From: a virus
Reading direction: 5' to 3' (one strand)
Virus record (IMG/VR): IMGVR_UViG_3300023284_002263
Location: 1-42,551 of that record
DNA length: 42,551 bases
Shown here: piece by piece, positions 24,329 to 31,935 of the stretch
Position numbering within the stretch: position 1 is the stretch's first letter
How the letters are laid out: each line of letters starts with the position of its first letter
Made by a program: the position numbers and the translations under genes
The notes under the pieces: generated by a model
The model's input: only the letters and a program-made list of their open reading frames with translations
Told to the model about the DNA's origin: nothing
Database searches by the model: none

Positions 24329-26214
24329 TTGCACTTCTCCAATGTTCCCCAGTTAGGCCCATATTTGCCGGAAGACAGCATAAGCAGGTCCAGCTTTATA
24401 CTTTCCATATGCTCCTTAAGGAGCCTCATTTGCCGCACGCGATCTCTCTTGGCGGCGCTGGCGTTGATTTCATCATATACCGTTACCAGAAACCGGGCTT
24501 CCACCCTGTCGTCACTGTCCCAGCGGATCAGCGCTTCTTTCGTTATGTCCGCCGCTGACCCCTGGCATAGGTAATTAATGAGTTTATAGTAGAAGGAGCG
24601 CATCTTGCCCCCAACAATTTTATTAGGTTCTGCATAGTATATACGCCCGCCCCAAGTTCGTATAGGCTCGCCACCTCGTATAAGTTCCGTGATAGCGTCG
24701 TTGAGCATCTGGCGGCCTGGGAGAGCCTTATCGTGAAAGGCTTTGAACTCTTTGGCTTCAGCGAGGCTGCAATTAAGCTCCTTAGCTGCTGCAGGTGCGC
24801 CTCCTCCATAGAGCCCCAAGAAGTTGAGAGCTTTAACTTTTGTCTTTCCCAGAACCTTGCCTGTGAGACGTGTAATGTTGGCCCCGACGAATGCGTGGGG
24901 TTTAAGCTGAGGATCTTGCTGATATGCTGCGAGTAACGGACCGTGCTCATAGTGGGCGAAGATCCGCATCTCCTGCCCATCAAAGTCCCGATGAATGAAG
25001 ACTTCGTCAGGATCTGGTTGCACATATCTTCGGACCAAAGGAAGGGGGTCAAGCCCATACTCGTTGTTTTCTGGCATATCAATTTTTTCATCGAATTTCT
25101 TCACTATGTTGAGGAAATTATGGGCGTTGGTGGAGGGTCTACCCGTGCGGGTTCCACCTCCCTCGCCCTTCGTCTGGTTCCAGTTTGTAGTAATGCGCCC
25201 GCCCATCTGCTCAGCCTGCAACAGCCAAGGTTTCATAAACATGCTTAGCGCTGTTGTTAGCCGGTTACGATAGAATAGGAGATTGGCAACGTCTTCATCC
25301 TGGAAATACTCAAAAAGCAGGTTGTCCTTACTCACAGACCGCTGCCCTGTCTTGGTCAGTACCCAGTCATCGTCATGAATTACCCCGGCATTCGACAGGG
25401 CTTCTGCCAACTGTGCGTCAGCATCAATGTTGAGATCTGGCACCTCAAGAATATCTCTCAACGTGTTCTCAGAGTGCTCAAGACATCCCTGAAGCCTGGG
25501 GATGTCCTTACGGAGCTGCTTTACATTGACACGCATCCCCTCACGCTCATTGCTCATGAAGATCGGCAACACTTTCCGCTCCCTGTCATAGCTGTCACAC
25601 ATATCATATTTAGCGATCAAAGGATAAAGGTGTTTAAACAGTGCCTTCGTGCGGGCTACGTCTCCAATGGCATAGGGCGCCACAATTTTAGTAGGGCATT
25701 TCGAGATCCAGGCCTGGGCGCAGTAAGGCCCTTTCTTGGCGTTCGTTATCTTGTGGCCGTACTTGGCAACCAGTGCCTTCCTGTGCTCCCAGACATAATC
25801 CGCAATGGCGTCTTTCTCATCGGGAGGCCACCCTAGCAGATCCTCAGCAAGCTCTTTAAGGCCAATACTTTTGCTGTGAGGATCCGCTAAGAAAGCCAGA
25901 AACTGAGTATCATGTACCCGGTCCCAGCGCAGCTCAGGCAAGTTAAAAATTTCATAACATATAGCTAAATCAAATTTGGCGTTGTGGAATAATATTGGGG
26001 CGCCACTGCGCCACAGGTCCAGTAGAAAATCCCGGACCTGCTGGAGGCCGCAGTTGTTCCCAGTAGGGTGCCCCCACGCGTAATAGTCCGCCGTGCCGTC
26101 CGGGTACTCCACAGCCAAGCCTACAGGCTTCGGAGGAAAGGCCGGGCGGCCCTGGATACGTTCGCTCTCAAAATCAAGCGTTACGGCATCCCGTATGGCG
26201 GATCTATAGAACAT
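24325..26214 (-). CDS. Family A (Pol I-type) DNA polymerase with 3'-5' exonuclease
   Basis: This is the replicative polymerase of the phage: 629 aa, lacking the 5'-3' exonuclease domain, like T7 polymerase. Exonuclease motifs: LDFES (13-17), FHNAKFD (76-82) and YAIGDVARTK (about 181-190). Polymerase motif A is HRDFDGQEMRIFA (about 405-418), motif B KVKALNFLGLYGGG (about 455-469) and motif C VTVYDEIN (about 576-583). Motif C has Tyr where the usual HDE His stands. Its start, three bases after the preceding TGA, has a weak ribosome site, implying coupling to the upstream gene. Confidence 0.95.
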   Translation of the reverse strand: MFYRSAIRDAVTLDFESERIQGRPAFPPKPVGLAVEYPDGTADYYAWGHPTGNNCGLQQVRDFLLDLWRSGAPILFHNAKFDLAICYEIFNLPELRWDRVHDTQFLAFLADPHSKSIGLKELAEDLLGWPPDEKDAIADYVWEHRKALVAKYGHKITNAKKGPYCAQAWISKCPTKIVAPYAIGDVARTKALFKHLYPLIAKYDMCDSYDRERKVLPIFMSNEREGMRVNVKQLRKDIPRLQGCLEHSENTLRDILEVPDLNIDADAQLAEALSNAGVIHDDDWVLTKTGQRSVSKDNLLFEYFQDEDVANLLFYRNRLTTALSMFMKPWLLQAEQMGGRITTNWNQTKGEGGGTRTGRPSTNAHNFLNIVKKFDEKIDMPENNEYGLDPLPLVRRYVQPDPDEVFIHRDFDGQEMRIFAHYEHGPLLAAYQQDPQLKPHAFVGANITRLTGKVLGKTKVKALNFLGLYGGGAPAAAKELNCSLAEAKEFKAFHDKALPGRQMLNDAITELIRGGEPIRTWGGRIYYAEPNKIVGGKMRSFYYKLINYLCQGSAADITKEALIRWDSDDRVEARFLVTVYDEINASAAKRDRVRQMRLLKEHMESIKLDLLMLSSGKYGPNWGTLEKCK

Positions 26215-26217
26215 TTT

Positions 26218-26490
26218 TCAGTCGTCACCCATCCCAGGTGATGTCCAGCGTTCCACAGTGGAGCGGATGAACTTAAACAGGTTGGCCGTCCAGGGGTAAA
26301 TATACTTATCATCAAAAGCAATGATCAGAGCCACAGCAAGCCAACAACTCAGGAAGGCCGTAAGCGCTGGAGAAGATATAACCTGCGACAGCATGGGATG
26401 AAGCACAAAGGTCAGCACAGCTGCGAGCACAATAGTAGCCACAAAGCTGGTTAAGATCAGCATTAACATGCCTCGAAATTTAACGCCCAT
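26218..26490 (-). CDS. Small membrane protein, two spans
   Basis: This 90-aa protein has hydrophobic segments at about 8-30 (MLMLILTSFVATIVLAAVL) and 40-58 (PALTAFLSCWLAVALIIAF), with a charged C-terminal tail. AGGAG precedes the ATG. It lies just before the polymerase gene. A membrane or host-takeover role is possible; unknown family. Confidence 0.7.
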   Translation of the reverse strand: MGVKFRGMLMLILTSFVATIVLAAVLTFVLHPMLSQVISSPALTAFLSCWLAVALIIAFDDKYIYPWTANLFKFIRSTVERWTSPGMGDD

Positions 26491-26540
26491 ATTAGTCTCC
26501 TATAGCCGAAATGAGTTATTGAGGAAGGGTATGCCAGTCG

Positions 26541-26586
26541 GTGCTAAGCATAGCCGTCTGGGTGTGCTAATCGGTTTCCGTGCTAA
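26541..26586. repeat. Three GTGCTAA heptamers in the gap before the membrane-protein gene
   Basis: GTGCTAA (TTAGCAC on the leftward transcript) occurs at 26541-26547, 26564-26570 and 26580-26586. Bases 26491-26566 carry no gene, and this is the largest break in this part of the operon. The same heptamer forms an inverted pair in the 38-kb intergenic region (38075-38081 and 38101-38107). It may be a protein-binding or internal regulatory site. Confidence 0.45.
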
Positions 26587-26749
26587 CGGTCAAAACTTCG
26601 TCTTCTTCGCAGCGGAAGGTCTTACCCTGCCCAGGGGCCAGGAAATCCACTACTGGTGAAAAAGGGCCATTTTCCCGTGCACGGGAAACTGCAACACGTT
26701 TGCCACCCCCGCCCCGTTCCACGTTTACCACTGAGACTTCTATTGTCAT
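26567..26749 (-). CDS. Small beta-rich protein of unknown function
   Basis: This protein has 60 residues from ATG 26749, chosen because AAGGAA lies 7 bases upstream; an ATG at 26770 overlaps the previous gene without a site. The sequence is strand-rich (TIEVSVVNVERGGGGK, then DEVLTVSTETD). It starts one base after the stop of the Tad2-like gene, so the two are co-expressed. No family recognised. Confidence 0.6.
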   Translation of the reverse strand: MTIEVSVVNVERGGGGKRVAVSRARENGPFSPVVDFLAPGQGKTFRCEEDEVLTVSTETD

Positions 26750-26750
26750 T

Positions 26751-26972
26751 TTAAAATTCCTTATTTCCATAGTATTCCCAGTCCTGGGCGAGAATATCTT
26801 GAAGTTGAGGCTCCCAGGGCCTCCATGTATAAAATGTGCGGTCGCCCGTCCGAGACCCTACAGAGGTAACGACATAAATCAAAGGACCCGAATAGGCAAG
26901 ATGCTTACCCCAGTTCGCCCTCTTCATTGGCCGCCCATTGAGCAAGCCTTCCAGGGCCCCGCTGAAGCGCAT
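26751..26972 (-). CDS. DUF2829-like protein, candidate Thoeris inhibitor (Tad2 family)
   Basis: This 73-aa protein shows the DUF2829 pattern: FSGALEGLLNGRPMKRANW at the start, a strand-rich middle with ending FYTWRPWEPQLQDILAQDW, the conserved W..P...DILA.DWE signature. Members of DUF2829 named Tad2 were reported to bind cyclic ADP-ribose signals and block Thoeris defence. Length is typical. It overlaps the previous stop (TGATG). The sponge activity is inference, since not every member is known to be active. Confidence 0.75.
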   Translation of the reverse strand: MRFSGALEGLLNGRPMKRANWGKHLAYSGPLIYVVTSVGSRTGDRTFYTWRPWEPQLQDILAQDWEYYGNKEF

Positions 26973-27847
26973 CAGTCCCGCTTCCTTTTGTCCTTGCTCT
27001 TCCGAAGACCGGACAGACCCGTTTTGGTTTTAGCCTTGGGCTTCTCCAGGTCCTCGGCAGTCGGCTCGCTGTACGGCTGCTCGATAACGCCTTCAGCTTC
27101 CTCGTTGCGTTTAAACAGGATCTCCAAAAGATCCTCGTCCTCGATGACTTCGATGGTATCAAAGCATACTTTGAAGGAGGTCTTTTCGTCGTTTTCCAAC
27201 CAGATATGCGTCAGCACTGCGAACGGGGGAACCTGGTGATCTTTGTTCAGCTTACGCACATACCTTGACCAATTTTTGGTGCTGGTGACAGGCAGCTTAA
27301 GAAACGCAATGCTGGCTTCCCGGTAGTGTTGTGGATCCTCAAAGACTGCCATCTCAGCGGCGTCTCTTCTGGTTTTGCCAGGGAGAAATCTCCCAGCAGG
27401 GATAACCGCCAGGCGTCTACGATTGGCACATTTCTTGCCTCGGCCCTTGTCCGCAGAGCCCCATTCAGAGTGGGGGCACTGATCACAAAACGGGTCTTCT
27501 TTTTCCGGATCATAATCAACCTGCATCTCAAAATAACTGTCCTCGGCTTCCTCACTGTCCAGGTCCGGGACGTTGTCGTGAGGCTGCATCTCCTTCTCAG
27601 AGCGCCCAAAAGCGAAGCACTTAGGAGGAAGAGTTGCCTCGGGATCCCACGCCCCGGGGAAGTAGGTATTCTCGTGGACGGCGTCCAGGACAACCACAAG
27701 CATCTCATTGCCGGGCAGTTCCTCCTCTCCCAAAGTGAGTATTCCCCCCCGTAGGGAGAAGAAACTCTCCGAGGTTTCTTCTTCCGAAGCATAGACCTCA
27801 GATTTTTTTGCTAGCCTTTGCTTGTATATTTCCAATGAGGTACCCAT
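26972..27847 (-). CDS. Conserved phage protein with a Cys motif, possible ssDNA-binding or replication accessory
   Basis: This 291-aa protein has a beta-rich N-terminus (FFSLRGGILTLGEEELPGNE), a Cys cluster (FCDQCPHSEW then KKCANRR, about 120-143), strand-rich residues to about 235, and a Lys/Glu-rich tail (KPKAKTKTGLSGLRKSKDK). I recall the pattern CPH..WGSADKG.GK.C as common in phage replication regions, but without a firm function. An acidic or charged flexible tail is also seen in ssDNA-binding proteins, so that role is plausible. Ribosome site CGGAGGG. Confidence 0.65.
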   Translation of the reverse strand: MGTSLEIYKQRLAKKSEVYASEEETSESFFSLRGGILTLGEEELPGNEMLVVVLDAVHENTYFPGAWDPEATLPPKCFAFGRSEKEMQPHDNVPDLDSEEAEDSYFEMQVDYDPEKEDPFCDQCPHSEWGSADKGRGKKCANRRRLAVIPAGRFLPGKTRRDAAEMAVFEDPQHYREASIAFLKLPVTSTKNWSRYVRKLNKDHQVPPFAVLTHIWLENDEKTSFKVCFDTIEVIEDEDLLEILFKRNEEAEGVIEQPYSEPTAEDLEKPKAKTKTGLSGLRKSKDKRKRD

Positions 27848-27850
27848 AGC

Positions 27851-28054
27851 TCAGCCCTCCGGTTCAATTGAGACGCCGCCAAGCACAATCACTGAAACTG
27901 CAGCAGTGTGTTCTACGCCATCTTCGTCAAGGATTTTCATAGTCCACCCATTACCGTCCATCTTGTCGGCCATAGAGAGCATGAAGTCCTCGTCGTTTTC
28001 AAAAACCTCGGGGATATCCAAGGTTAGTTTAATCTGTCTGTTCTTCCGGCGCAT
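27851..28054 (-). CDS. Small protein of unknown function
   Basis: This 67-aa, acidic protein has a basic start (MRRKNRQ) and a strand-rich second half (KILDEDGVEHTAAVSVIVLG). AGGAG precedes the ATG. Its start lies within the end of the upstream gene by 31 bases. No family recognised. Confidence 0.65.
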   Translation of the reverse strand: MRRKNRQIKLTLDIPEVFENDEDFMLSMADKMDGNGWTMKILDEDGVEHTAAVSVIVLGGVSIEPEG

Positions 28055-28302
28055 AATTTTCTCCTGTGAGCTCGGGTTGGGAAATGATGAAACTGTTTAA
28101 ACCTGAAACACCTCATTCCTTCAAAAAATGTGAGGTTTGCGTGGTCGCCATGCACATTTATTTGGTATTCGACTTCTTTTTCAAATTCCCCGCCCCAAGG
28201 AGTAACCATGTAGGGGCAAGGCACAAGCTCTTCGACTTCGCTATACGTGCCAAGCTCATTGACAATTTCCTCAGCCCTAGCTTGGGTTTTAATGCCCATC
28301 AT
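28024..28302 (-). CDS. Small protein of unknown function
   Basis: This 92-aa protein shares an ATGA junction with the upstream gene and overlaps the downstream gene by 31 bases. A helical start (RAEEIVNEL) is followed by strands and a His/Arg-rich C-terminus. The second Met is an equal start candidate. No family recognised. Confidence 0.6.
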   Translation of the reverse strand: MMGIKTQARAEEIVNELGTYSEVEELVPCPYMVTPWGGEFEKEVEYQINVHGDHANLTFFEGMRCFRFKQFHHFPTRAHRRKLCAGRTDRLN

Positions 28303-28703
28303 TTCACCTTCGTTAAGCTAAGGGTTTTAGCGCTCATTTTAGACACGCCAGGGATCTTGACGCCCGCGTCCCAGAGTTCGTTTACCGCCTTGGCGTTTAA
28401 ACTCTTCCCCAGAATATGGAAGGCGTCTTTCTCGACAATATAGTCGTACACGTCCTCCCAGTCATCCACAATGGGCTTGGGCGTTTTCTTGACTTGGGCG
28501 TGATACTTCCTGCCGGACACTCCGGTCTCTTTATCTGAGAGGTTTTCCACCAAATAGTTTTTAAGCTCTTGCTCACGGTCAGCCACGAGATCTACCTCTT
28601 TTTTCATAGCCAGACGCAGCAACGTAACCTCTTTAAGGTGGTCAGCTACCTCCCCCAGGGACTTGGGTATGGGCTTACCTTTTTCATAGAATACTTTAGC
28701 CAT
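28299..28703 (-). CDS. Conserved coiled-coil phage protein of unknown function
   Basis: This protein has 134 residues from ATG 28703, where GGGAG lies 7 bases upstream. The layout is a helix with heptad character (EVADHLKEVTLLRLAMKKEVDL), then TGVSGRKYHAQVKKTPKP, then DWEDVYDYIVEKDAFHILGK and a C-terminal KIPGVSKMSAKTLSLTKV. I recognise this as a widespread phage family in early regions, but know no established activity. It overlaps the J-domain gene by 8 bases. Confidence 0.7.
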   Translation of the reverse strand: MAKVFYEKGKPIPKSLGEVADHLKEVTLLRLAMKKEVDLVADREQELKNYLVENLSDKETGVSGRKYHAQVKKTPKPIVDDWEDVYDYIVEKDAFHILGKSLNAKAVNELWDAGVKIPGVSKMSAKTLSLTKVK

Positions 28704-28971
28704 TGTCATCTCCCAAATGCTTGAGTAAAAGATCCTTGGCGTCCCGCATAGTCTGCAGAGTGTAGCGTTGGTCCGGGATATGCCCATTCAAAGCAGCCTC
28801 CATCGCGTCTTCAGTGTTGTCCGGATGATGATACTTTACCATGCACCTAAATGCTGATCTGATCTGCTCACTGGTAGCCTCTACCGGAACAGCCAGCACA
28901 GCCCGCGCCTTGTGGAGCTGGCGCGCTAACATCAAATCGCCCGTGTATGAGGAGTGGAAGCCGTTAGTCAT
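28696..28971 (-). CDS. J-domain (DnaJ-like) protein
   Basis: J domains stimulate Hsp70 (DnaK) ATPase through an HPD motif between two helices. This 91-aa protein has ARAVLAVPVEATSEQIRSAF, then MVKYHHPDNTED with an HPD tripeptide at about 54-56, and a third helix (TMRDAKDLLLKHL). No Gly/Phe or zinc domain follows, so it is a minimal J protein. It could redirect host DnaK to phage replication or assembly. Starts overlap the upstream stop by 8 bases. Confidence 0.8.
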   Translation of the reverse strand: MTNGFHSSYTGDLMLARQLHKARAVLAVPVEATSEQIRSAFRCMVKYHHPDNTEDAMEAALNGHIPDQRYTLQTMRDAKDLLLKHLGDDNG

Positions 28972-29335
28972 TAGGCAGCTCCACTTCGAGGGCTATGTAA
29001 AGGTACTTTTCCTCGGGAAAGAAGGCCGCCAACTTCTCAGCTTCTTCAGCGGTACGCCTGATTGTGTTGGAGCAGTTTACCTGTGTTTTCCCGCCGTCAC
29101 GCTCAACCCAAATATTTACATATCCTTTCTCGGGTGTGTTGATGAGGTCAAAACCGCGTGAGTTTGGAATAGCAAAGTATGACCCCTCAGCAGAGTAACA
29201 CCGCACTGTTTCTCTACCGGCATTGTTACGGACCAAGGCAACGATAGGGCCTCCGTTGTGATCTCTGTCTGTGCACAAAATCCTCGCAGGAAATCCCTCG
29301 CGGGTCATCACTGGTTTATCTGGATCAAAAGTCAT
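28964..29335 (-). CDS. Conserved small phage protein of unknown function
   Basis: This 123-aa protein begins with a pattern common in phage early genes, FDPDKPVMTREGFPARILCTDR, followed by strands and INTPEKGYVNIW. It then has a helix with many Glu/Lys (AEEAEKLAAFFPEE). AAGGA lies 6 bases before the ATG. It is the first protein gene after the tRNA region. Confidence 0.65.
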   Translation of the reverse strand: MTFDPDKPVMTREGFPARILCTDRDHNGGPIVALVRNNAGRETVRCYSAEGSYFAIPNSRGFDLINTPEKGYVNIWVERDGGKTQVNCSNTIRRTAEEAEKLAAFFPEEKYLYIALEVELPND

Positions 29336-29361
29336 GTCGCAGTCCTTTTAAAATTTTTAAT

Positions 29362-29433
29362 GTGCGGGGCAGGTTGCGACCTGCGCTCGGCGGTCAGCTA
29401 TGACGCTCTGTCCCAGTAACTGGGCTCCCGCAC
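29362..29433 (-). ncRNA. Degenerate tRNA-like cloverleaf
   Basis: Seventy-two bases fold into four stems: a 7-bp acceptor (GTGCGGG/CCCGCAC), a D-like hairpin (CCCAG TTA CTGGG), an anticodon-like hairpin (GCGTCA TAGC TGACCGC) and a T-like arm (GCAGG, 6-base loop, CCTGC). No CCA is encoded and the T loop lacks the usual TTC. The leader (tccttttaaaattttt on the + strand) resembles that of the real tRNA at 29475-29550, so the two probably arose by duplication. It may be a decaying tRNA or a structured RNA. Confidence 0.6.
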
Positions 29434-29474
29434 ATATTCTTTCCATTAGCCGGGCCTTCATCCTTTTTAAATTT

Positions 29475-29550
29475 TGGTGTGCAGGGCAGGGATCGAACCT
29501 ACAACAAACTGAGAGCTACTCAGCGCCTCTGCCAATTGGGCCACCTGCAC
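29475..29550 (-). tRNA. tRNA with encoded CCA; apparent anticodon AGC (Ala?), unusual anticodon loop
   Basis: The length is exactly 76 bases with CCA. The acceptor stem GTGCAGG/CCTGCAC is perfect, the T arm is GTAGG TTCGATC CCTGC, and T8, A14, G18G19, A21 and T33 are in place. The anticodon arm reads GCTGA GTAGCTC TCAGT, giving anticodon AGC. G32 could pair with C38, and position 37 is T rather than a purine, so decoding is doubtful. The D stem has only two or three good pairs. It may be a specialised or decaying tRNA. Confidence 0.8.
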
Positions 29551-29567
29551 CATTCAATAACAGAACC

Positions 29568-31799
29568 TTACTCCTTACGCTCGTACTTGTCAAGCTTACG
29601 CTTAGCTTTTCTTTTGCTGGCTCTGTTGCTTTCTTTTTTGTTCGACTTCCACTGTTTAAACGTTGGGAAGCTCCCCATAAGCTTGTCAAAATGTTCCTGA
29701 GATATTGGCGTGCTGTATTTCTCGTGCTCAGAGATGACAAGAAACTGCCTAACCTGGCCTTTATAGACAAACCCATCAAAATTATCCTTGCATTTAAGAT
29801 ACTGTATCCCCCCCTGCACAAGCTGTTGGGCCAGGATGTTGGCTGGGGTAGCGTCTTTGACCTTCCCCATGCTCAGCGTCCCTGATATCGCCGGGAACAT
29901 GAGGGCCAGCTCCTCAGGAGTGTAGAACGGGCGGATATGGATATGCATCATGGTCGCAGCTATCTTCCGGGCCGTCTCTATTTGTAGTGGATTATTCCCG
30001 ACCTGCTCAAACGAGGCCCAATTTACGGCGGCGACTATCCACCGACCGATCAGGTTCTCGTCCGCCTTCTGCATCGCATCCCCAACTTTCTGTATCGGTG
30101 TAAGGCTTGCGAAATAGGCCATGCGTTTCTCGCGGGTCTCTGGTGCTTTGTTAGGGGGCGTCCAGCCCTTGAGATCGTAGTTTTGGAAATAATGCAGCAG
30201 CTTCTTCGGGCCGCCGTTGTCGTACCACTCCCCAATCTTATCATAAAACGCCTCGCCGTCTGTGTGAGCCCCTGGGCAGCCGATCACCAGCATTCTCCGG
30301 TCCCCGTCCGGGAAAGCTCCGGCACTAAGCTCATTGGAATTGAAAGTGTAAAGGCCGTAACTGTCAACTTGGCGGCTGGGACGGTATTTCTCATTGCAAG
30401 ATTGGCGTTTTTCAGTGATATATGTTTTGATTTTGTCCAAATTATATTTGAGCTGGACCGACTTGGCTTCGTTCATGATCACTATAAGGCTTGTTTCAAG
30501 CCAGCCGTTGTAATCGGATCCGAGTTCGCTGGTGGATATCGTGGTGCCATAGGGGTAAACCATCTCTGAAAGGATCTTGCAGAAAAACGATTTACCGGAT
30601 CCCTGGGAGCCCAACAGAATAATACCGATATCAATTCGCTTGCCCAAATTCTGGATCTTGTAACAGTAGATTTTCCAGAGCAGGTCATAGTCGAACTCAT
30701 CGGTTTTGCTTATAAGCCAATCGTAAAGGTCAAAGAACGGCTCAACGTCACCTTCTTCGCCTTCCAGGCCCCTAAACCTGTTATAGCCCACACCTCCTCC
30801 AGGCAGCTCAATCGCCTTGGCGTCAGTCCCTGGAGCAAACACTGTATCGGTGTATCTGCGGGCTTGGGGGTGGGTTAAGAACTCATTGGCAACAGATATC
30901 ATTTTCAACCCGTTTGCCTTAACGTTGGGCACCATCAAGGTCCGTGTTGAGAAATCTGATCCCTTGGTAAAGTCTGATTTCTTCATCCAGGTATCTGTGC
31001 GGAGATCCAACAGCAAACCATCCTTAGCGATCCACGCGACGTCAGCGTTCATTCGCAGAACTTCGCGGTCAATTTTACGCATCTCAGGCGCTCTGTCTAA
31101 TAGGTCGAAGAGGGCGTCGTCGCCTTTTGCAACGATAAAGTCGTCGACGCCCATCTTCGCTCCACCGGGGAGATCAGGAAGCCTCACAAGGAATACGCTA
31201 GCGTTGCGCTTCAGGCTCAGTTCTGTAGAGAGCCTTCCTTCTGCAGCTTGAATTTTATTATTGCCCACAGCATCGCTGTCGTAGCAAATATACACGGTCC
31301 TGCCTGACCACTCGATATTGTCCAGCATAGGCAGAAGCTCGCCATCGTGAGTGAAGTTGTACACGCCTCCCAGGCCGATCGTCGGGACACCAGCTAACGT
31401 AGCTGCAAGAGCCTTCTTCTCGCCTTCGGTGAGCATAATAGGGATATCGGTGTTCTCCGCTATCTCGACCCAGTCAGTGTCTTCTACTGTAGGGAAATAG
31501 GGATGTACTCCGCTGCTCTTAGGCTGGCTATATCTGAGGTGTTTTTTCTTTTTGAAACTTTGAACTTTGGGAGGGGTAGTTAGATAGCGTACTCTGCAGA
31601 AGGGCTCTTCTTCGCCGCCCCGCTTAAACGTTATGTCTTCGCGGGTCCAGGGATCAACATATGGTATGATCAAAGCCGGTTCAGCTTTGAACTCCTCATA
31701 TATTTCTGAAGCGTCAGCGACGCTATACATACCCGCTTCCTTTGCGTCATGTACGGCGATGCCAGAGCGCTCCAGGTCCTTTTTAGCGGCCTTGCGCAT
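29568..31799 (-). CDS. TOPRIM primase fused to a superfamily 3-like helicase
   Basis: This 743-aa protein likely primes and unwinds DNA at the replication fork. The N-terminal half has a TOPRIM-type core: LTEGEKKALAA (about 123-133) and ICYDSDAVGN (171-180), as in DUF3854-like primase regions. The C-terminal half has an ATPase with Walker A GSQGSGKSFF (about 396-405) and a following VIMNEAKS segment, as in phage DUF5906/D5-type helicases. The tail is very basic (KSNKKESNRASKRKAKRK). AGGA lies 5 bases before the ATG. Confidence 0.88.
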   Translation of the reverse strand: MRKAAKKDLERSGIAVHDAKEAGMYSVADASEIYEEFKAEPALIIPYVDPWTREDITFKRGGEEEPFCRVRYLTTPPKVQSFKKKKHLRYSQPKSSGVHPYFPTVEDTDWVEIAENTDIPIMLTEGEKKALAATLAGVPTIGLGGVYNFTHDGELLPMLDNIEWSGRTVYICYDSDAVGNNKIQAAEGRLSTELSLKRNASVFLVRLPDLPGGAKMGVDDFIVAKGDDALFDLLDRAPEMRKIDREVLRMNADVAWIAKDGLLLDLRTDTWMKKSDFTKGSDFSTRTLMVPNVKANGLKMISVANEFLTHPQARRYTDTVFAPGTDAKAIELPGGGVGYNRFRGLEGEEGDVEPFFDLYDWLISKTDEFDYDLLWKIYCYKIQNLGKRIDIGIILLGSQGSGKSFFCKILSEMVYPYGTTISTSELGSDYNGWLETSLIVIMNEAKSVQLKYNLDKIKTYITEKRQSCNEKYRPSRQVDSYGLYTFNSNELSAGAFPDGDRRMLVIGCPGAHTDGEAFYDKIGEWYDNGGPKKLLHYFQNYDLKGWTPPNKAPETREKRMAYFASLTPIQKVGDAMQKADENLIGRWIVAAVNWASFEQVGNNPLQIETARKIAATMMHIHIRPFYTPEELALMFPAISGTLSMGKVKDATPANILAQQLVQGGIQYLKCKDNFDGFVYKGQVRQFLVISEHEKYSTPISQEHFDKLMGSFPTFKQWKSNKKESNRASKRKAKRKLDKYERKE

Positions 31800-31806
31800 A
31801 TTTTCC

Positions 31807-31875
31807 TCAGAATTTGAGAGTGCGCAAGATTGGGCGTAGGACAGGCGTAGTGCGGGAATAATAAGACCGTTGCAT
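31807..31875 (-). CDS. Possible 22-residue leader peptide before the primase-helicase gene
   Basis: Between 31800 and 31935 the only coding signal is this tiny Arg-rich frame (MQRSYYSRTTPVLRP...). GGAG lies 9 bases upstream of its ATG, and its stop ends 7 bases before the primase start. It could couple translation or be chance. Confidence 0.3.
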   Translation of the reverse strand: MQRSYYSRTTPVLRPILRTLKF

Positions 31876-31935
31876 TTTGTTTATCTCCGTTGCTAGATGA
31901 CGTTACCTTACCACCGTTGGGTTACGCTTAGCAAG

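Noticed and set aside
29400-29885. Rightward frame of 161 codons over the tRNA and the primase-helicase end
   Set aside because: It overlaps the tRNA and a strongly supported gene on the other strand.
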